This document shows positions 1 to 8,047 of a stretch of DNA of 64,000 nt, one piece after another. The notes below the pieces were generated by a model. That model was given only the letters and a program-made list of their open reading frames with translations, searched no databases and had not been told where the DNA came from. Numbering within the stretch: the first letter of the stretch is position 1; each line of letters opens with the position of its first letter. Source of the DNA: Pseudodonghicola flavimaris (lineage in GTDB: Bacteria; Pseudomonadota; Alphaproteobacteria; Rhodobacterales; Rhodobacteraceae); contig NZ_JASNJD010000022.1 of assembly GCF_030164425.1 (NCBI RefSeq), positions 30,034-94,033 on the forward strand, given 5' to 3'. A program made the translations under genes and the position numbers.

Positions 1-1904
1 TGGCCGTCGGCCTCCAGCATCTCGCGCGCGACGAAGCGGTTGATCTCGTTGTCCTCCACCACCAGCAGATCCAGCGGCGCCAGTTCCGGCCGCGGGGTGC
101 TGCGGACGGCGCGGGCCGGCAGCGGCTCCGTGCTGGGATCGAGCGGCACCCGCAACCAGAACAGGCTGCCTTCGCCCGGCTCGCTTTCGGCTCCGATCTC
201 GCCGCCCATCATCTCGGTCAGCCGCCGCGCGATGCCGAGCCCGAGCCCGGTGCCCCCGGCCTGCCGGGCATAGGAGGAATCGAGCGTCTCGAAATCGGAG
301 AAGATCCTTTCCAGATCAGCCTCGGCGATGCCGATGCCGCTGTCGATGACGCGGAACTCCACCGCGTGGCCGTCGCGCAGAAGCTCAGCCTCGATCTCCA
401 CCGTGCCGCCCTGGGTGAATTTCACAGCATTGCCGGCGAGGTTCAGCAGCACCTGGCGCAGCCGGCGGGCATCGCCCTCGGCGGCATCCTGGGGCGGGCC
501 GACCCAGCGCCAGCTGAGCCGGTCGTGGTTCTGCGCCGCCAGCGGCGCCATCGTCTCCACCACTCCGTCCAGCAGCCGGGTGAGCGAGAAGGGCCGCGAT
601 TCCGGGCGCATCTTGCCGGCTTCGAACTTCGCCAGATCCAGCACGTCGTTGACCAGCCCCAGCAGCAGCCGGCCGGAGGATTGCATCCGGTCGAGCAGCT
701 CGCTCTGCCGTTGGTCCAGCCGGTGATCGCGCATCAGCTGCATCGATCCGAGCAGCCCGTTCAGCGGCGTGCGCATCTCATGGCTCATCACCGCGAGGAA
801 TTCGGCCTTGGCCCGCTCGCCGGCCAGCGCCCGGTCGCGGGCGACGGTCAGCCCCTCCTCGGCGGCCTTGCGGCGCGAGATGTCGCGGATATAGGCGACG
901 AAGAGCCGGCCGCTGTCGTCCTCGGCCAGGTCGATCGAGATCTCCGCCGGAAAGCGGCGGCCGAAGCGGTCGACCGCGGTGATCTCGATCTGTTTCTCAT
1001 GCGCCTCTGGCGCGCGGGCACTGTCGAGAAACCGCAGCGGGCCGTCGCGCAGGCTCTCGGCCAGATCGGAGGGGAACAGCAGGTCGATGGCGCTGCGATG
1101 GCGCGCCTCCTCGCGGGTATAGCCGAAGATGCGCCGGGCGGCGGGGTTGAATTCGCGGATTCGCCCCTCCGCATCGGTCACCACGATGGCGTCCAGCGCG
1201 GTTTCGATGATGGTCCGCAGCCGACCGGCGGTGCGCTGCACCTCGCGGGCGCGGGTCTGCGACAGTTTCGCCAGCCGGAAGAACGACACCGTCAGCAGCG
1301 CCAGGCCGGCCAGAAGCACGGCCAGAACCACGGCCATCATCAGCAGCGTCTGCACCAGATGCTGCCGCCGTTCGTCCGAGATCTGGGCGAAGGCGGACAG
1401 GCCGGAGAGCGAGAAGGTGCGCACGTCGTCGGCAATATGGCGGGTGTCGCGGGCCAGCTGCGGCAGCGCGTCGAACAGCGCCACATCGCTGCCGTCGATC
1501 AGCGGCACCGTGGAATCGAGAAAACTGCGCAGATGGGTTCGCGGATGATCGAAGGTCGGGTCGGCGCGCAGCCGTTCGAAGACGGTGCCGCGTTCCAGCG
1601 TCGTCATCCGGCTGTAGAAGATATCGAACCGGCGGCGGACCTGATCCAGTCGGGTGGGATCGTCGCGCGCCCGTTCCAGTTCCAGCTGAAACCGCAGGAA
1701 TTCCACATCCGCCTGCGCCAGGCTCCATTGCAGGTTGTCGGAATTGGCCTGCGACAGATCGTCGAGCTCGCGCAGCACCAGCAGCGCCATGCCGCTCACC
1801 AGCCCGAGGCAGAAGATCAACGTCAGAACCGTGGCGCCGGTGCGGCGCCACGGTGTGCCGGTTGTTCCGGCCTCTTTGGTATTGTCCTGCCTGATCGGGA
1901 TCAT
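1..1904 (-). CDS. Hybrid sensor histidine kinase, C-terminus beyond window
   Basis: Membrane sensor kinase, partial because the gene runs off position 1; 634 codons are visible. Order of domains: membrane segment at about residues 21-43, periplasmic region, second membrane segment at about 185-207, a PAS domain at about 230-345 (TALDAIVVTDAEG), a HisKA domain whose phosphorylated His lies in VMSHEMRTPLNGL near residue 373, an HATPase domain (DSGIGI, GGTGLGLGI), then the start of a receiver domain (LDLLVVEDNEINRF). It should therefore autophosphorylate and relay phosphate to its own receiver. The ATG at 1904 follows AGGA and lies 27 bp after the upstream gene, so the two are probably co-transcribed. 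The ligand is unknown. The LuxR-type regulator at 4373 is a plausible partner by proximity only. Confidence 0.93.
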   Translation of the reverse strand, partial: MIPIRQDNTKEAGTTGTPWRRTGATVLTLIFCLGLVSGMALLVLRELDDLSQANSDNLQWSLAQADVEFLRFQLELERARDDPTRLDQVRRRFDIFYSRMTTLERGTVFERLRADPTFDHPRTHLRSFLDSTVPLIDGSDVALFDALPQLARDTRHIADDVRTFSLSGLSAFAQISDERRQHLVQTLLMMAVVLAVLLAGLALLTVSFFRLAKLSQTRAREVQRTAGRLRTIIETALDAIVVTDAEGRIREFNPAARRIFGYTREEARHRSAIDLLFPSDLAESLRDGPLRFLDSARAPEAHEKQIEITAVDRFGRRFPAEISIDLAEDDSGRLFVAYIRDISRRKAAEEGLTVARDRALAGERAKAEFLAVMSHEMRTPLNGLLGSMQLMRDHRLDQRQSELLDRMQSSGRLLLGLVNDVLDLAKFEAGKMRPESRPFSLTRLLDGVVETMAPLAAQNHDRLSWRWVGPPQDAAEGDARRLRQVLLNLAGNAVKFTQGGTVEIEAELLRDGHAVEFRVIDSGIGIAEADLERIFSDFETLDSSYARQAGGTGLGLGIARRLTEMMGGEIGAESEPGEGSLFWLRVPLDPSTEPLPARAVRSTPRPELAPLDLLVVEDNEINRFVAREMLEADG

Positions 1905-1930
1905 CTGCCGTCCTGCAAAGAGGGAAGCGG

Positions 1931-2461
1931 TTATTCGACGGTGATGCGGTCCAGCTGCCAGATGCTGCGGGAATAGATCACCTCTCCCTGATACTTCGGA
2001 TTGGTGTCATAGGGGTAAATAACCCACAAAGGCCCCTTTTCGCGCACCGACATCGGTTTGCCGTTGTTCAGATAGGCGACGATCGGCCCGCCCTCGACCC
2101 AGTCGCTCCGGGGGATTTCGATCGCATAGTCATTGATCGCGGTGGCGCGCAGGCTGTCGCCCCGGGCGCCGACCGCCTGCATCAGCGCCACCAGCGGCAC
2201 GCCGGTGAAGCTCTGGACGCCCTCGGTCCAGATGGTCGATGTCTCGATGGTCACGGTCTCCAGCGTCTCCAGCATGGCGCGGTCGAAGCGGGCCGCCTCA
2301 GCGTCGTTATGCATGGAGATCGCACCGTTGATGGTGAGCAGGACCTCGCCCTGAGGAGGGGCGAGATCCTGTGCCGCGACACGGAGGGGGAAGAAAAGTG
2401 TCACGGCGATTGCAACGGCGCAGGCCGCTGCAAAGAAGATATGTCGTGCGGGGTTGGCCAT
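1931..2461 (-). CDS. Periplasmic molybdopterin-binding-fold protein
   Basis: Exported protein of 176 residues. A signal peptide is clear (hydrophobic IFFAAACAVAIAVTLFF, then VAAQD). The mature part resembles the oxidoreductase molybdopterin-binding (SUOX-like) fold: LLTINGAI near its start, then FTGVPLVALMQAVGA, AINDYAIEIPRSDW and WVIYPYDTNP. It has no haem or Fe-S motif, and the Cys that ligates Mo in true SUOX enzymes is not evident, so a sensory or accessory role is as likely as catalysis. The start at 2461 was chosen over an upstream in-frame ATG at 2527 because it places the signal peptide at the N-terminus. It precedes the sensor kinase gene in one apparent operon, so it may deliver the periplasmic signal to the kinase (inference). 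A palindromic operator candidate lies 87 bp upstream. Confidence 0.8.
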   Translation of the reverse strand: MANPARHIFFAAACAVAIAVTLFFPLRVAAQDLAPPQGEVLLTINGAISMHNDAEAARFDRAMLETLETVTIETSTIWTEGVQSFTGVPLVALMQAVGARGDSLRATAINDYAIEIPRSDWVEGGPIVAYLNNGKPMSVREKGPLWVIYPYDTNPKYQGEVIYSRSIWQLDRITVE

Positions 2462-2547
2462 CTGGAAAACTCCTGGGAAACTCCGGGTATCTGGGTCCGG
2501 TATAGCAGCCGGTGGCGTCCGGCTCATGCGGGCATCGGTGGAGAGGA

Positions 2548-2565
2548 CCTATCCGAACGGATAGG
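2548..2565. promoter_or_regulatory. 18-bp palindromic operator candidate, copy 1
   Basis: The sequence is CCTATCCG-AA-CGGATAGG, with perfect 8-bp arms around a 2-bp centre. It lies 87 bp upstream of the molybdopterin-fold/sensor-kinase operon and downstream of the glycosyltransferase gene. A near-identical site is at 5008-5025. Size and symmetry fit a dimeric LuxR/NarL-type regulator; the regulator encoded at 4373-4990 lies between the two copies. Confidence 0.65.
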
Positions 2566-2585
2566 ATCCAGGGGGGACGCGCGGC

Positions 2586-4007
2586 TCAGTAAGCGCCGCG
2601 CCCGCCGATCACGGCGCGGCAGGTCATCGAGATCAGCATCAGGTCGAGCAGCAGCGAGCGCGAGGCAGCATAGGCCAGATCCATGTCGATCATCTTGTCG
2701 AACCCGATCTCGGCCCGGCCGGAGACCTGCCAGATGCCGGTGAGCCCGGGGTTGACCCTGAGCCGCCCCAGCGCGCGGGCGGGATAGGCGGCGACCTCCT
2801 CGGGCAGGGCCGGGCGCGGGCCGACAATCGACATCTCGCCGCGCAGCACATTGAGGATCTGCGGCAGTTCGTCGATCGAGAAGCGGCGCAGCAGCCGGCC
2901 GACGCGGGTGACGCGGGGATCGTGGCGGGACTTGAAGCAGATGCCCTCGCGATCCGATTGCGCCAGCAGCGCCGCGCGCCGCGCCTCGGCATCGGTGTGC
3001 ATCGAGCGGAACTTGAACATGGTGAAGGGGCGGCCGTCGCGGCCGATCCGGGTCTGCCGGAACAGCACCGGCCCGGAACTGTCGAGCCGGATCGCCAGCA
3101 TCAACAGCAGCGCCAGCGGTGCAAGCAGGGTCAGAGCCCCGGCCGAGAGCAGCAGATCGAGCCCGCGCTGCAGCCAGTCGGCGCGGCTGCGGCGGGAAAG
3201 CGCATGCATCGCGGCGCGGGCCATGAAGGTGGCATTGCCGATCAGGTAGCGGCGCGCCATCCGGCGGGGCTCCATCGCCAGGCGCCAGATCCATTCGCAG
3301 CGGGCGCGGCGGATCGGGGCGGGGGCGCGGCGGACCCGCCCGGCCAGAAAGTCGAACAGCGCGCCGACCCCCATGGTGATCCGGGCGCCGGTGCGGGCGC
3401 CGTTGCGCGCCAGCCACAGGTCCTGCGCCGGCACCCCGAGGGCGACAAGAAGGATGTCGGGCCGGGCGGCACGGATCGCGGCGATCGCCGCCGCCTCGTC
3501 CCGCAGCCCGTCATAGCCGTCGCGGGTGCCGGCGATCCGCAGCCCGGGGATCCGGCGGCAGAGCGTTTCGGCGGCGGCATCGGCGACCCCGGGGCGGCCG
3601 CCCAGCAGATAGACGCTGAGCCCGCGCCGTGCCGCCTGCGCCAGCAGGGCGGGGGTGAAATCGGTGCCGTTGAGGTTCGCGGCCAGCCGCTGGCCGGTCA
3701 TCCGCGCGGCCAGTTCGACCCCGATTCCATCGGGCAGCACCATATCCGCGGTGGCCAGCGCATCGGCGTAATCCGGGTCGCGGGCCATGACGTTGCCGCA
3801 ATGGGCGTTGAGAAAGGCGACCCGCGACCGCCGGCCGGGCTGCAGCAGGTGATCGATCACCTCTCCGGTGCTGGCGGAGACCAGCGGCAGACCAAGCACC
3901 CGGAGGGTGCCGGGGGCGTTCCGGTGGGTTGCGGCAGCGCGGGCGGGGGCGGTGGCGACCGGCGCGCCGGAGAACAGGGAGGGGTCGAAGCTGGGAACGA
4001 AGGTCAT
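2586..4007 (-). CDS. WecG/TagA glycosyltransferase fused to ExoY-type sugar transferase
   Basis: Two polysaccharide enzymes in one chain of 473 residues. Residues about 35-245 form a WecG/TagA/CpsF glycosyltransferase (FLNAHCGNVMARDPDY, LPDGIGVELAARM, LLGGRPG, LLVALGVPAQDLW, GVGALFDFLAG). Residues about 262-473 form a bacterial sugar transferase of the ExoY/WcaJ family, which moves a sugar phosphate onto undecaprenyl phosphate: one membrane helix (about 265-288), FRQTRIGRDGRPFTMFKFRS, SIDELPQILNVLRGEMS, VGPRPALP and NPGLTGIWQVSGR. The protein could make the first two lipid-linked sugars of an exopolysaccharide repeat at the inner membrane face. It is transcribed away from the regulator, Wzz-like and Wzy-like genes at 4373-7959, which presumably act in the same pathway. 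Starts at 4007. Confidence 0.93.
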   Translation of the reverse strand: MTFVPSFDPSLFSGAPVATAPARAAATHRNAPGTLRVLGLPLVSASTGEVIDHLLQPGRRSRVAFLNAHCGNVMARDPDYADALATADMVLPDGIGVELAARMTGQRLAANLNGTDFTPALLAQAARRGLSVYLLGGRPGVADAAAETLCRRIPGLRIAGTRDGYDGLRDEAAAIAAIRAARPDILLVALGVPAQDLWLARNGARTGARITMGVGALFDFLAGRVRRAPAPIRRARCEWIWRLAMEPRRMARRYLIGNATFMARAAMHALSRRSRADWLQRGLDLLLSAGALTLLAPLALLLMLAIRLDSSGPVLFRQTRIGRDGRPFTMFKFRSMHTDAEARRAALLAQSDREGICFKSRHDPRVTRVGRLLRRFSIDELPQILNVLRGEMSIVGPRPALPEEVAAYPARALGRLRVNPGLTGIWQVSGRAEIGFDKMIDMDLAYAASRSLLLDLMLISMTCRAVIGGRGAY

Positions 4008-4372
4008 GGGCGGTCATCCGATTTCGTGTTGCGTTTCCAATGGGATGCCTGAGAGGGCCCCGGGCGTTCAACGCAACGGGCGGACAGGTCGGCGGCGCGC
4101 CGGGACAGCCCGCCGCCCGGGTGGAGGGGCTGTCCCGGCCACCCGGGTGGCGATGCGATCCGGCCGGAGGGGGCACCTACCCATCGGGATCGGTGACCTC
4201 TCCGCCTGTGCCCTTCTTCTGCCGCTTTTTTCCGTTTCAATATCGAATGGAGACAGCAGAACGGTGAGTCGCCTTTAGGTTGACGCCCCCGCGTGGAGGT
4301 TGAAACATGTTGAATCAGGCCCAGTCCCGACCCGCCGACAGGGCGCGGGTGGTTGCCGCCGGAGGGGGAGCG
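4008..4372. other. Divergent intergenic region
   Basis: 365 bp between the minus-strand glycosyltransferase fusion and the plus-strand response regulator. No convincing coding sequence is seen. It must carry the promoters for both directions, but I could not assign -35/-10 boxes with confidence. A degenerate copy of the regional palindrome is at 4176-4193. The stretch around 4215-4265 is locally AT-richer than its surroundings. Confidence 0.6.
4176..4193. promoter_or_regulatory. Degenerate third copy of the 18-bp palindrome
   Basis: CCTACCCATCGGGATCGG matches the 2548 copy at 12 of 18 positions by direct comparison, including CCTA.CC and GGAT.GG. It lies 180 bp upstream of the response-regulator start and 168 bp upstream of the glycosyltransferase start. 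Its own symmetry is poor, so it would be a weak site if real. Confidence 0.3.
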
Positions 4373-4990
4373 ATGCGAATTCTGATCGCCGACGATCACA
4401 TGCTGCTGCGCGACACGCTCGTGCTGTATTTCCAGAACGAGGAGGGGATCGAGACCGCCACCGCCGCCGATTACCAGGAAGCGGTCGGTCTGGTGGAGGC
4501 CGGTCCGGATTTCGACCTGGTGCTGCTGGATTTCTCGATGCCTGGGATGGAGGGGATCGCCGGGCTGACCCGGATGATGGAGCTGCCCGGGGCGCATCGC
4601 GTCGCCCTGATCTCGGGCACCGCCAACCGCGAGGTCGCCGAACAGGCGCTGGCCGCCGGGGCGGCAGGCTTCCTGCCGAAGACACTTTCGGCGCGGTCCC
4701 TGGTCAATGCGGTGCGCTTCATGGCGCTCGGCGAACAATACGCCCCGCTCGATTTCATGCGCGCCGAGGAGGCGGAGGCGGACCGCCATCCGCTGGCGGA
4801 GAAGCTCTCCTCGCGCGAGATGGAGGTGCTGGAGGGGCTGACCCAGGGCAAATCCAACAAGGAGATCGCCCGCGATCTCGATATCCGCGAACCGACGGTC
4901 AAGCTGCACGTCAAGACGCTCTATCGCAAGATCGGCGCCTCGAACCGCACCCAGGCGGCGATGATCGCGAAGGAGGCAGGGCTGTTCTGA
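4373..4990 (+). CDS. LuxR/NarL-family response regulator
   Basis: Cytoplasmic two-component transcription factor of 205 residues. The N-terminal receiver domain begins MRILIADDHML (acidic pocket DD) and has the phospho-acceptor Asp in LVLLDFSMPGMEG; a Thr/Ser and Lys follow in ALISGTAN and FLPKTLS. The C-terminal LuxR helix-turn-helix is complete: LSSREMEVLEGLTQGKSNKEI, then REPTVKLHVKTLYRKIGASNR. The start at 4373 was chosen because GGAGGGGGAG lies directly upstream and the receiver domain starts there; an ATG at 4307 is less likely. It sits between the polysaccharide genes, with the palindromes at 2548 and 5008 flanking the locus, which suggests that it controls polysaccharide synthesis and the kinase operon. 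Confidence 0.93.
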   Translation: MRILIADDHMLLRDTLVLYFQNEEGIETATAADYQEAVGLVEAGPDFDLVLLDFSMPGMEGIAGLTRMMELPGAHRVALISGTANREVAEQALAAGAAGFLPKTLSARSLVNAVRFMALGEQYAPLDFMRAEEAEADRHPLAEKLSSREMEVLEGLTQGKSNKEIARDLDIREPTVKLHVKTLYRKIGASNRTQAAMIAKEAGLF

Positions 4991-5007
4991 CCGGCCGGCC
5001 GGGGCAT

Positions 5008-5025
5008 CCTATCCGAATGGATAGG
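5008..5025. promoter_or_regulatory. 18-bp palindromic operator candidate, copy 2
   Basis: The sequence is CCTATCC-GAAT-GGATAGG, with 7-bp perfect arms, and differs from the 2548 copy by one base (T for C). It lies 91 bp upstream of the Wzz-like gene and 17 bp after the response-regulator stop. Two such matched sites near the two ends of the locus argue for a shared regulator. Confidence 0.65.
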
Positions 5026-5116
5026 GGGCCTCTCCGACCGGGCCGGGGCGCCATCCCGCCGCGATAAGGCGGGGCGCCGGCGGGGCTGCTATCTGGTTGG
5101 GCAAGGAGTTTTGCCC

Positions 5117-6610
5117 ATGCCCAGTTTCCGGTTGCCCCCGAAATCCCGTCTGCTCTCTGCCCTGCTGCCGCCGCTGGTGCGGCTGCCATTGCGCCAACTG
5201 TCCTTTGCGCGGTTGCTGCGCGGCGGGCGGATCGCCGATGCCGGGCGGCTGCCGCGCTACCTGGGGATCTTCGCCATCGGCGGTGTCTGCATCTGGACCC
5301 CGATCGTCAGCTATCTTTCCACCGCGCCGGAACGCTATACCTCCGGCCTGTCGCTGATCCTGCCGGGCTCGGGCGCCTCGGCGTCGGTCAACCTGTCGCG
5401 GATCGGCCAGGCGTCGTCCTTCGCCAATTCGCCCTATTCCAACGGTTCGGTCAGCCCGACCGAGACCTACAAACGCTTGCTGGCGGCCGACCGCATCCTG
5501 GATGCGGCGGCGCAGACGCTCGACATGAAACGGCGCGATTTCGGCAAGCCGCGGGTCGAGCTGGTCGATCAGACCGGGCTGATCCATGTCTCCATCGTCG
5601 GCAACTCGCCGGAGGATGCCCGCGCCCGCGGCGATGCGTTGCTGGCGGCCTTCTTCTCCGAGGTCGAGGCGCTGCGCACCGATGAGGTCGACAAGCGCGA
5701 GGACGGGGCCAATGTGGCGATCGAGGAATACCGGCAGTCGGTGCTGGCGACGCGGGCGGAGATTTCCGAGCTGCAGCGCCATACCGGGCTGATCTCGGCG
5801 ACGCAATACGCCGATCTGGTGGCCGAGACCGACGATCTGGCCCGCGCGGTCAAGGACCTGAGCGTGGCGCTGGATGAAAAGACCGAGGCGGTGCAGGCCC
5901 TGCAGGCGGCGCTGGGGCTGGGGCCGCGGCTGGCGGCGGCCGCCCTGCGGCTGCATGCGGACAGCGAATTCGCCGCGTTGGCGGCGGAGATGTCGGATCA
6001 GGCGGCGGCGTTGTCGCTGGCCCGGGGCCGCTATGGCGCCAATCACCCTGAGGTGCGCAGCGCCGAGGCCGGCCACGCCTCTGCCCGCAAGCAGGCGCAG
6101 GCCCGCGCCGCCAGGCTGACCGGCCTGCGCCCGGAAGAACTGCAAAGTCTCGATCTGTCGCATGTCGGCGGCCGCTCGGCGCTGCTGAGCGAACTGGTCA
6201 CCCGCGAGGCGGAGCGTGCCGCGCTGGCGGCCGAACATGCGGCGATGTCGGCGCGGCTGGCGGCGGCGGAGACCCGGCGGCTCGACCTGATCGAACCGGC
6301 GGCGCGGCTTGAGGATCTGCAGCGCGACTTCTCGGTCGCCGAGGCGGTCTTTGCCTCCGCCATGGCGCGGACCCAGACCAACAAGGCGGACCTCTTCGCC
6401 TCTTACCCGCTGGTGCAGGTGCTGGCCGATCCGTCGCTGCCCGATGCGCCGTCGTCGCCGCGCAAGACCCTGGCGCTGGCCGCCGGTGTCGCCGCCACCC
6501 TGTTCTTCTTCATCGGGCTCGCCATGGGCTGGATGCGGCGGCCGCTGATCGACAAGCTGCTGATGCGCGCCACGCCCGAGGGCGCCGGCCTGCGGGTGGC
6601 CGCGGAATGA
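5117..6610 (+). CDS. Wzz/GumC-like polysaccharide chain-length protein
   Basis: Inner-membrane co-polymerase of 497 residues that sets exopolysaccharide chain length and supports export. There is an N-terminal membrane helix (about residues 50-70, YLGIFAIGGVCIWTPIVSYL), a long periplasmic region rich in Ala, Glu and Arg heptads typical of the PCP coiled coil (about 170-420), and a proline-rich motif LADPSLPDAPSSPRK just before the C-terminal membrane helix (about 450-475). There is no Walker motif or Tyr-rich tail, so it lacks the kinase domain of Wzc and would need a separate partner or none. The ATG at 5117 has AAGGAG 8 bp upstream and is preferred over a TTG at 5111. The last 4 bp overlap the polymerase start (ATGA). 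Confidence 0.88.
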   Translation: MPSFRLPPKSRLLSALLPPLVRLPLRQLSFARLLRGGRIADAGRLPRYLGIFAIGGVCIWTPIVSYLSTAPERYTSGLSLILPGSGASASVNLSRIGQASSFANSPYSNGSVSPTETYKRLLAADRILDAAAQTLDMKRRDFGKPRVELVDQTGLIHVSIVGNSPEDARARGDALLAAFFSEVEALRTDEVDKREDGANVAIEEYRQSVLATRAEISELQRHTGLISATQYADLVAETDDLARAVKDLSVALDEKTEAVQALQAALGLGPRLAAAALRLHADSEFAALAAEMSDQAAALSLARGRYGANHPEVRSAEAGHASARKQAQARAARLTGLRPEELQSLDLSHVGGRSALLSELVTREAERAALAAEHAAMSARLAAAETRRLDLIEPAARLEDLQRDFSVAEAVFASAMARTQTNKADLFASYPLVQVLADPSLPDAPSSPRKTLALAAGVAATLFFFIGLAMGWMRRPLIDKLLMRATPEGAGLRVAAE

Positions 6611-7959
6611 GCCGCGCCGCCGTCTCCCCGCCCGCGCTGGCACCGCAGAACCTGGCCGAGACGATGATCTGGAAGGCGCTGCGCTGGACCTGGCCGTTCT
6701 ACTTCGTCGGTGCGCTCTATGTCGTCGGGCCGGTGCTGGCCTGGACGCTGGCAGGGCTCGGGGCGCTGGTGCTCTATCTCGGCCCGGCGGTGCGCGAAGA
6801 CCTGCGCGCGCGTGGTCCGGTGCCGCCGATCGTCTGGCTCTGGTTCGCCGGCATGGCGCTGATGCTGATCGCGCTCTGGGCCGGGCATCTGGACTGGGGG
6901 CTGGGCCTGAAGAAGACCATCAAATCCTCGGTCGGCTGGGCCAAGGGCTGGGCGCTGCTGGCGCTCTTCCCCTTCATCGGCGCGGTGCTGCCGATCCGGC
7001 GCGAGATCCTGGTGCGCGGTCAGTGCATCGTCGGGCTGTGGACGCTGGCGCTGTTGCCGATGATGGTCGCCGCCCCCTATGCCGGCCTGCCGGAGAAGAT
7101 CTTCACCTCGCCGTTGAAGGCGGTGGGCGGCCCGGGGCCTGAGTATTTCTCGGTCTATTTCTTCACCTGGGATCCGGCCAGCTGGACGCCGCGCTGGCAG
7201 TTCTACGCCCCCTGGTCGCCCTTTGCCGCGCTGTTGGGCGTGCTGCAGGTCTGCTTCGCGCTGGAGGAGGGCAACCGCAAATGGCGCAGCATCGGTATCG
7301 CCGCCGGTATCGCCATGATCGTGCTGTCGAAATCGCGGATGGGGATGGTCGGGCTGGTGGCCTGCACCGTCGGGCCGCGGATGCTGCCGTTGATCCTGCG
7401 CGGCTGGGCCTGGCAGGCGCTGGCCGGGCTGACCGCCTCGCTGGCGATCGTCGGCACTGCGCTGATCCAGGGGCTGAAGGACGGCATCGCCGCTTTCAAA
7501 GGTGCCCGCGCGGACAGCACCCGGGTGCGCGAGACGCTGCAGCGGATCGCCGGTGAGCGCTGGCAGGCCGAGGCCTTCTGGACCGGCCACGGCACGGTGC
7601 AGCCGGGCGCGCATATCGTCGAATACATGCCGATCGGCAGCCATCACACCTGGTGGGGGCTGCTGTTCGTCAAGGGCATGCTCGGGTTTCTGGCGCTGCT
7701 GGTGCCGCTGCTGGTGCAGACGCTGCTGGTGCTGGTCGACGCGGCGCGCCATCCGCGCGGGCGGCTGCCGCTCAGCGTGATCATGACGATCGTTCTTTTG
7801 TCCTTCGGGGAAAACCTCGAGATCGAGGCCTATATGCTCTGGCCCGGTCTGGTGGTGCTCGGCATCCACGCGGCGGAAATGCGCCAGGACGCGCGGGCGG
7901 GAAAGGGGGAGCTCACTCCTCCCCCCGGGCGGCCCGATCCGGAGGCGCTGCCGGCCTGA
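6607..7959 (+). CDS. O-antigen polymerase/ligase-like (Wzy) membrane protein
   Basis: Polytopic inner-membrane protein of 450 residues with about ten hydrophobic segments. It has the large periplasmic loop and the conserved His region seen in Wzy/WaaL enzymes (GSHHTWWGLLFVKGMLGFLA at about 340-359). It likely polymerises lipid-linked repeat units. It overlaps the Wzz-like gene by ATGA, so the two are translationally coupled, which fits a polymerase with its chain-length regulator. The locus shown has no flippase, outer-membrane exporter or further glycosyltransferases, so these must be encoded elsewhere. A strong terminator follows at 7991-8034. Ligase rather than polymerase activity cannot be excluded. 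Confidence 0.85.
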   Translation: MSRAAVSPPALAPQNLAETMIWKALRWTWPFYFVGALYVVGPVLAWTLAGLGALVLYLGPAVREDLRARGPVPPIVWLWFAGMALMLIALWAGHLDWGLGLKKTIKSSVGWAKGWALLALFPFIGAVLPIRREILVRGQCIVGLWTLALLPMMVAAPYAGLPEKIFTSPLKAVGGPGPEYFSVYFFTWDPASWTPRWQFYAPWSPFAALLGVLQVCFALEEGNRKWRSIGIAAGIAMIVLSKSRMGMVGLVACTVGPRMLPLILRGWAWQALAGLTASLAIVGTALIQGLKDGIAAFKGARADSTRVRETLQRIAGERWQAEAFWTGHGTVQPGAHIVEYMPIGSHHTWWGLLFVKGMLGFLALLVPLLVQTLLVLVDAARHPRGRLPLSVIMTIVLLSFGENLEIEAYMLWPGLVVLGIHAAEMRQDARAGKGELTPPPGRPDPEALPA

Positions 7960-7990
7960 TCCACCGGTATGTGCCCCGATCAGGGTCCCG

Positions 7991-8034
7991 CGGCCCCGGC
8001 GCATGGGATGGTGCGCCGGGGCCGGTCGTTTTCA
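7991..8034. terminator. Intrinsic terminator between convergent genes
   Basis: A perfect 13-bp stem, CGGCCCCGGCGCA (7991-8003) paired with 8012-8024, encloses an 8-nt loop and is followed by a short T run at 8029-8032. It ends the plus-strand polysaccharide operon. The RND gene ends at 8048 on the other strand, so the hairpin may serve both directions, although the T run favours the plus strand. Confidence 0.85.
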
Positions 8035-8047
8035 GGTCGGGTCGCGA

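Noticed and set aside
366..1976. Plus-strand open frame over the sensor kinase
   Set aside because: The minus strand carries clear HisKA, HATPase and PAS motifs; the plus frame has none.
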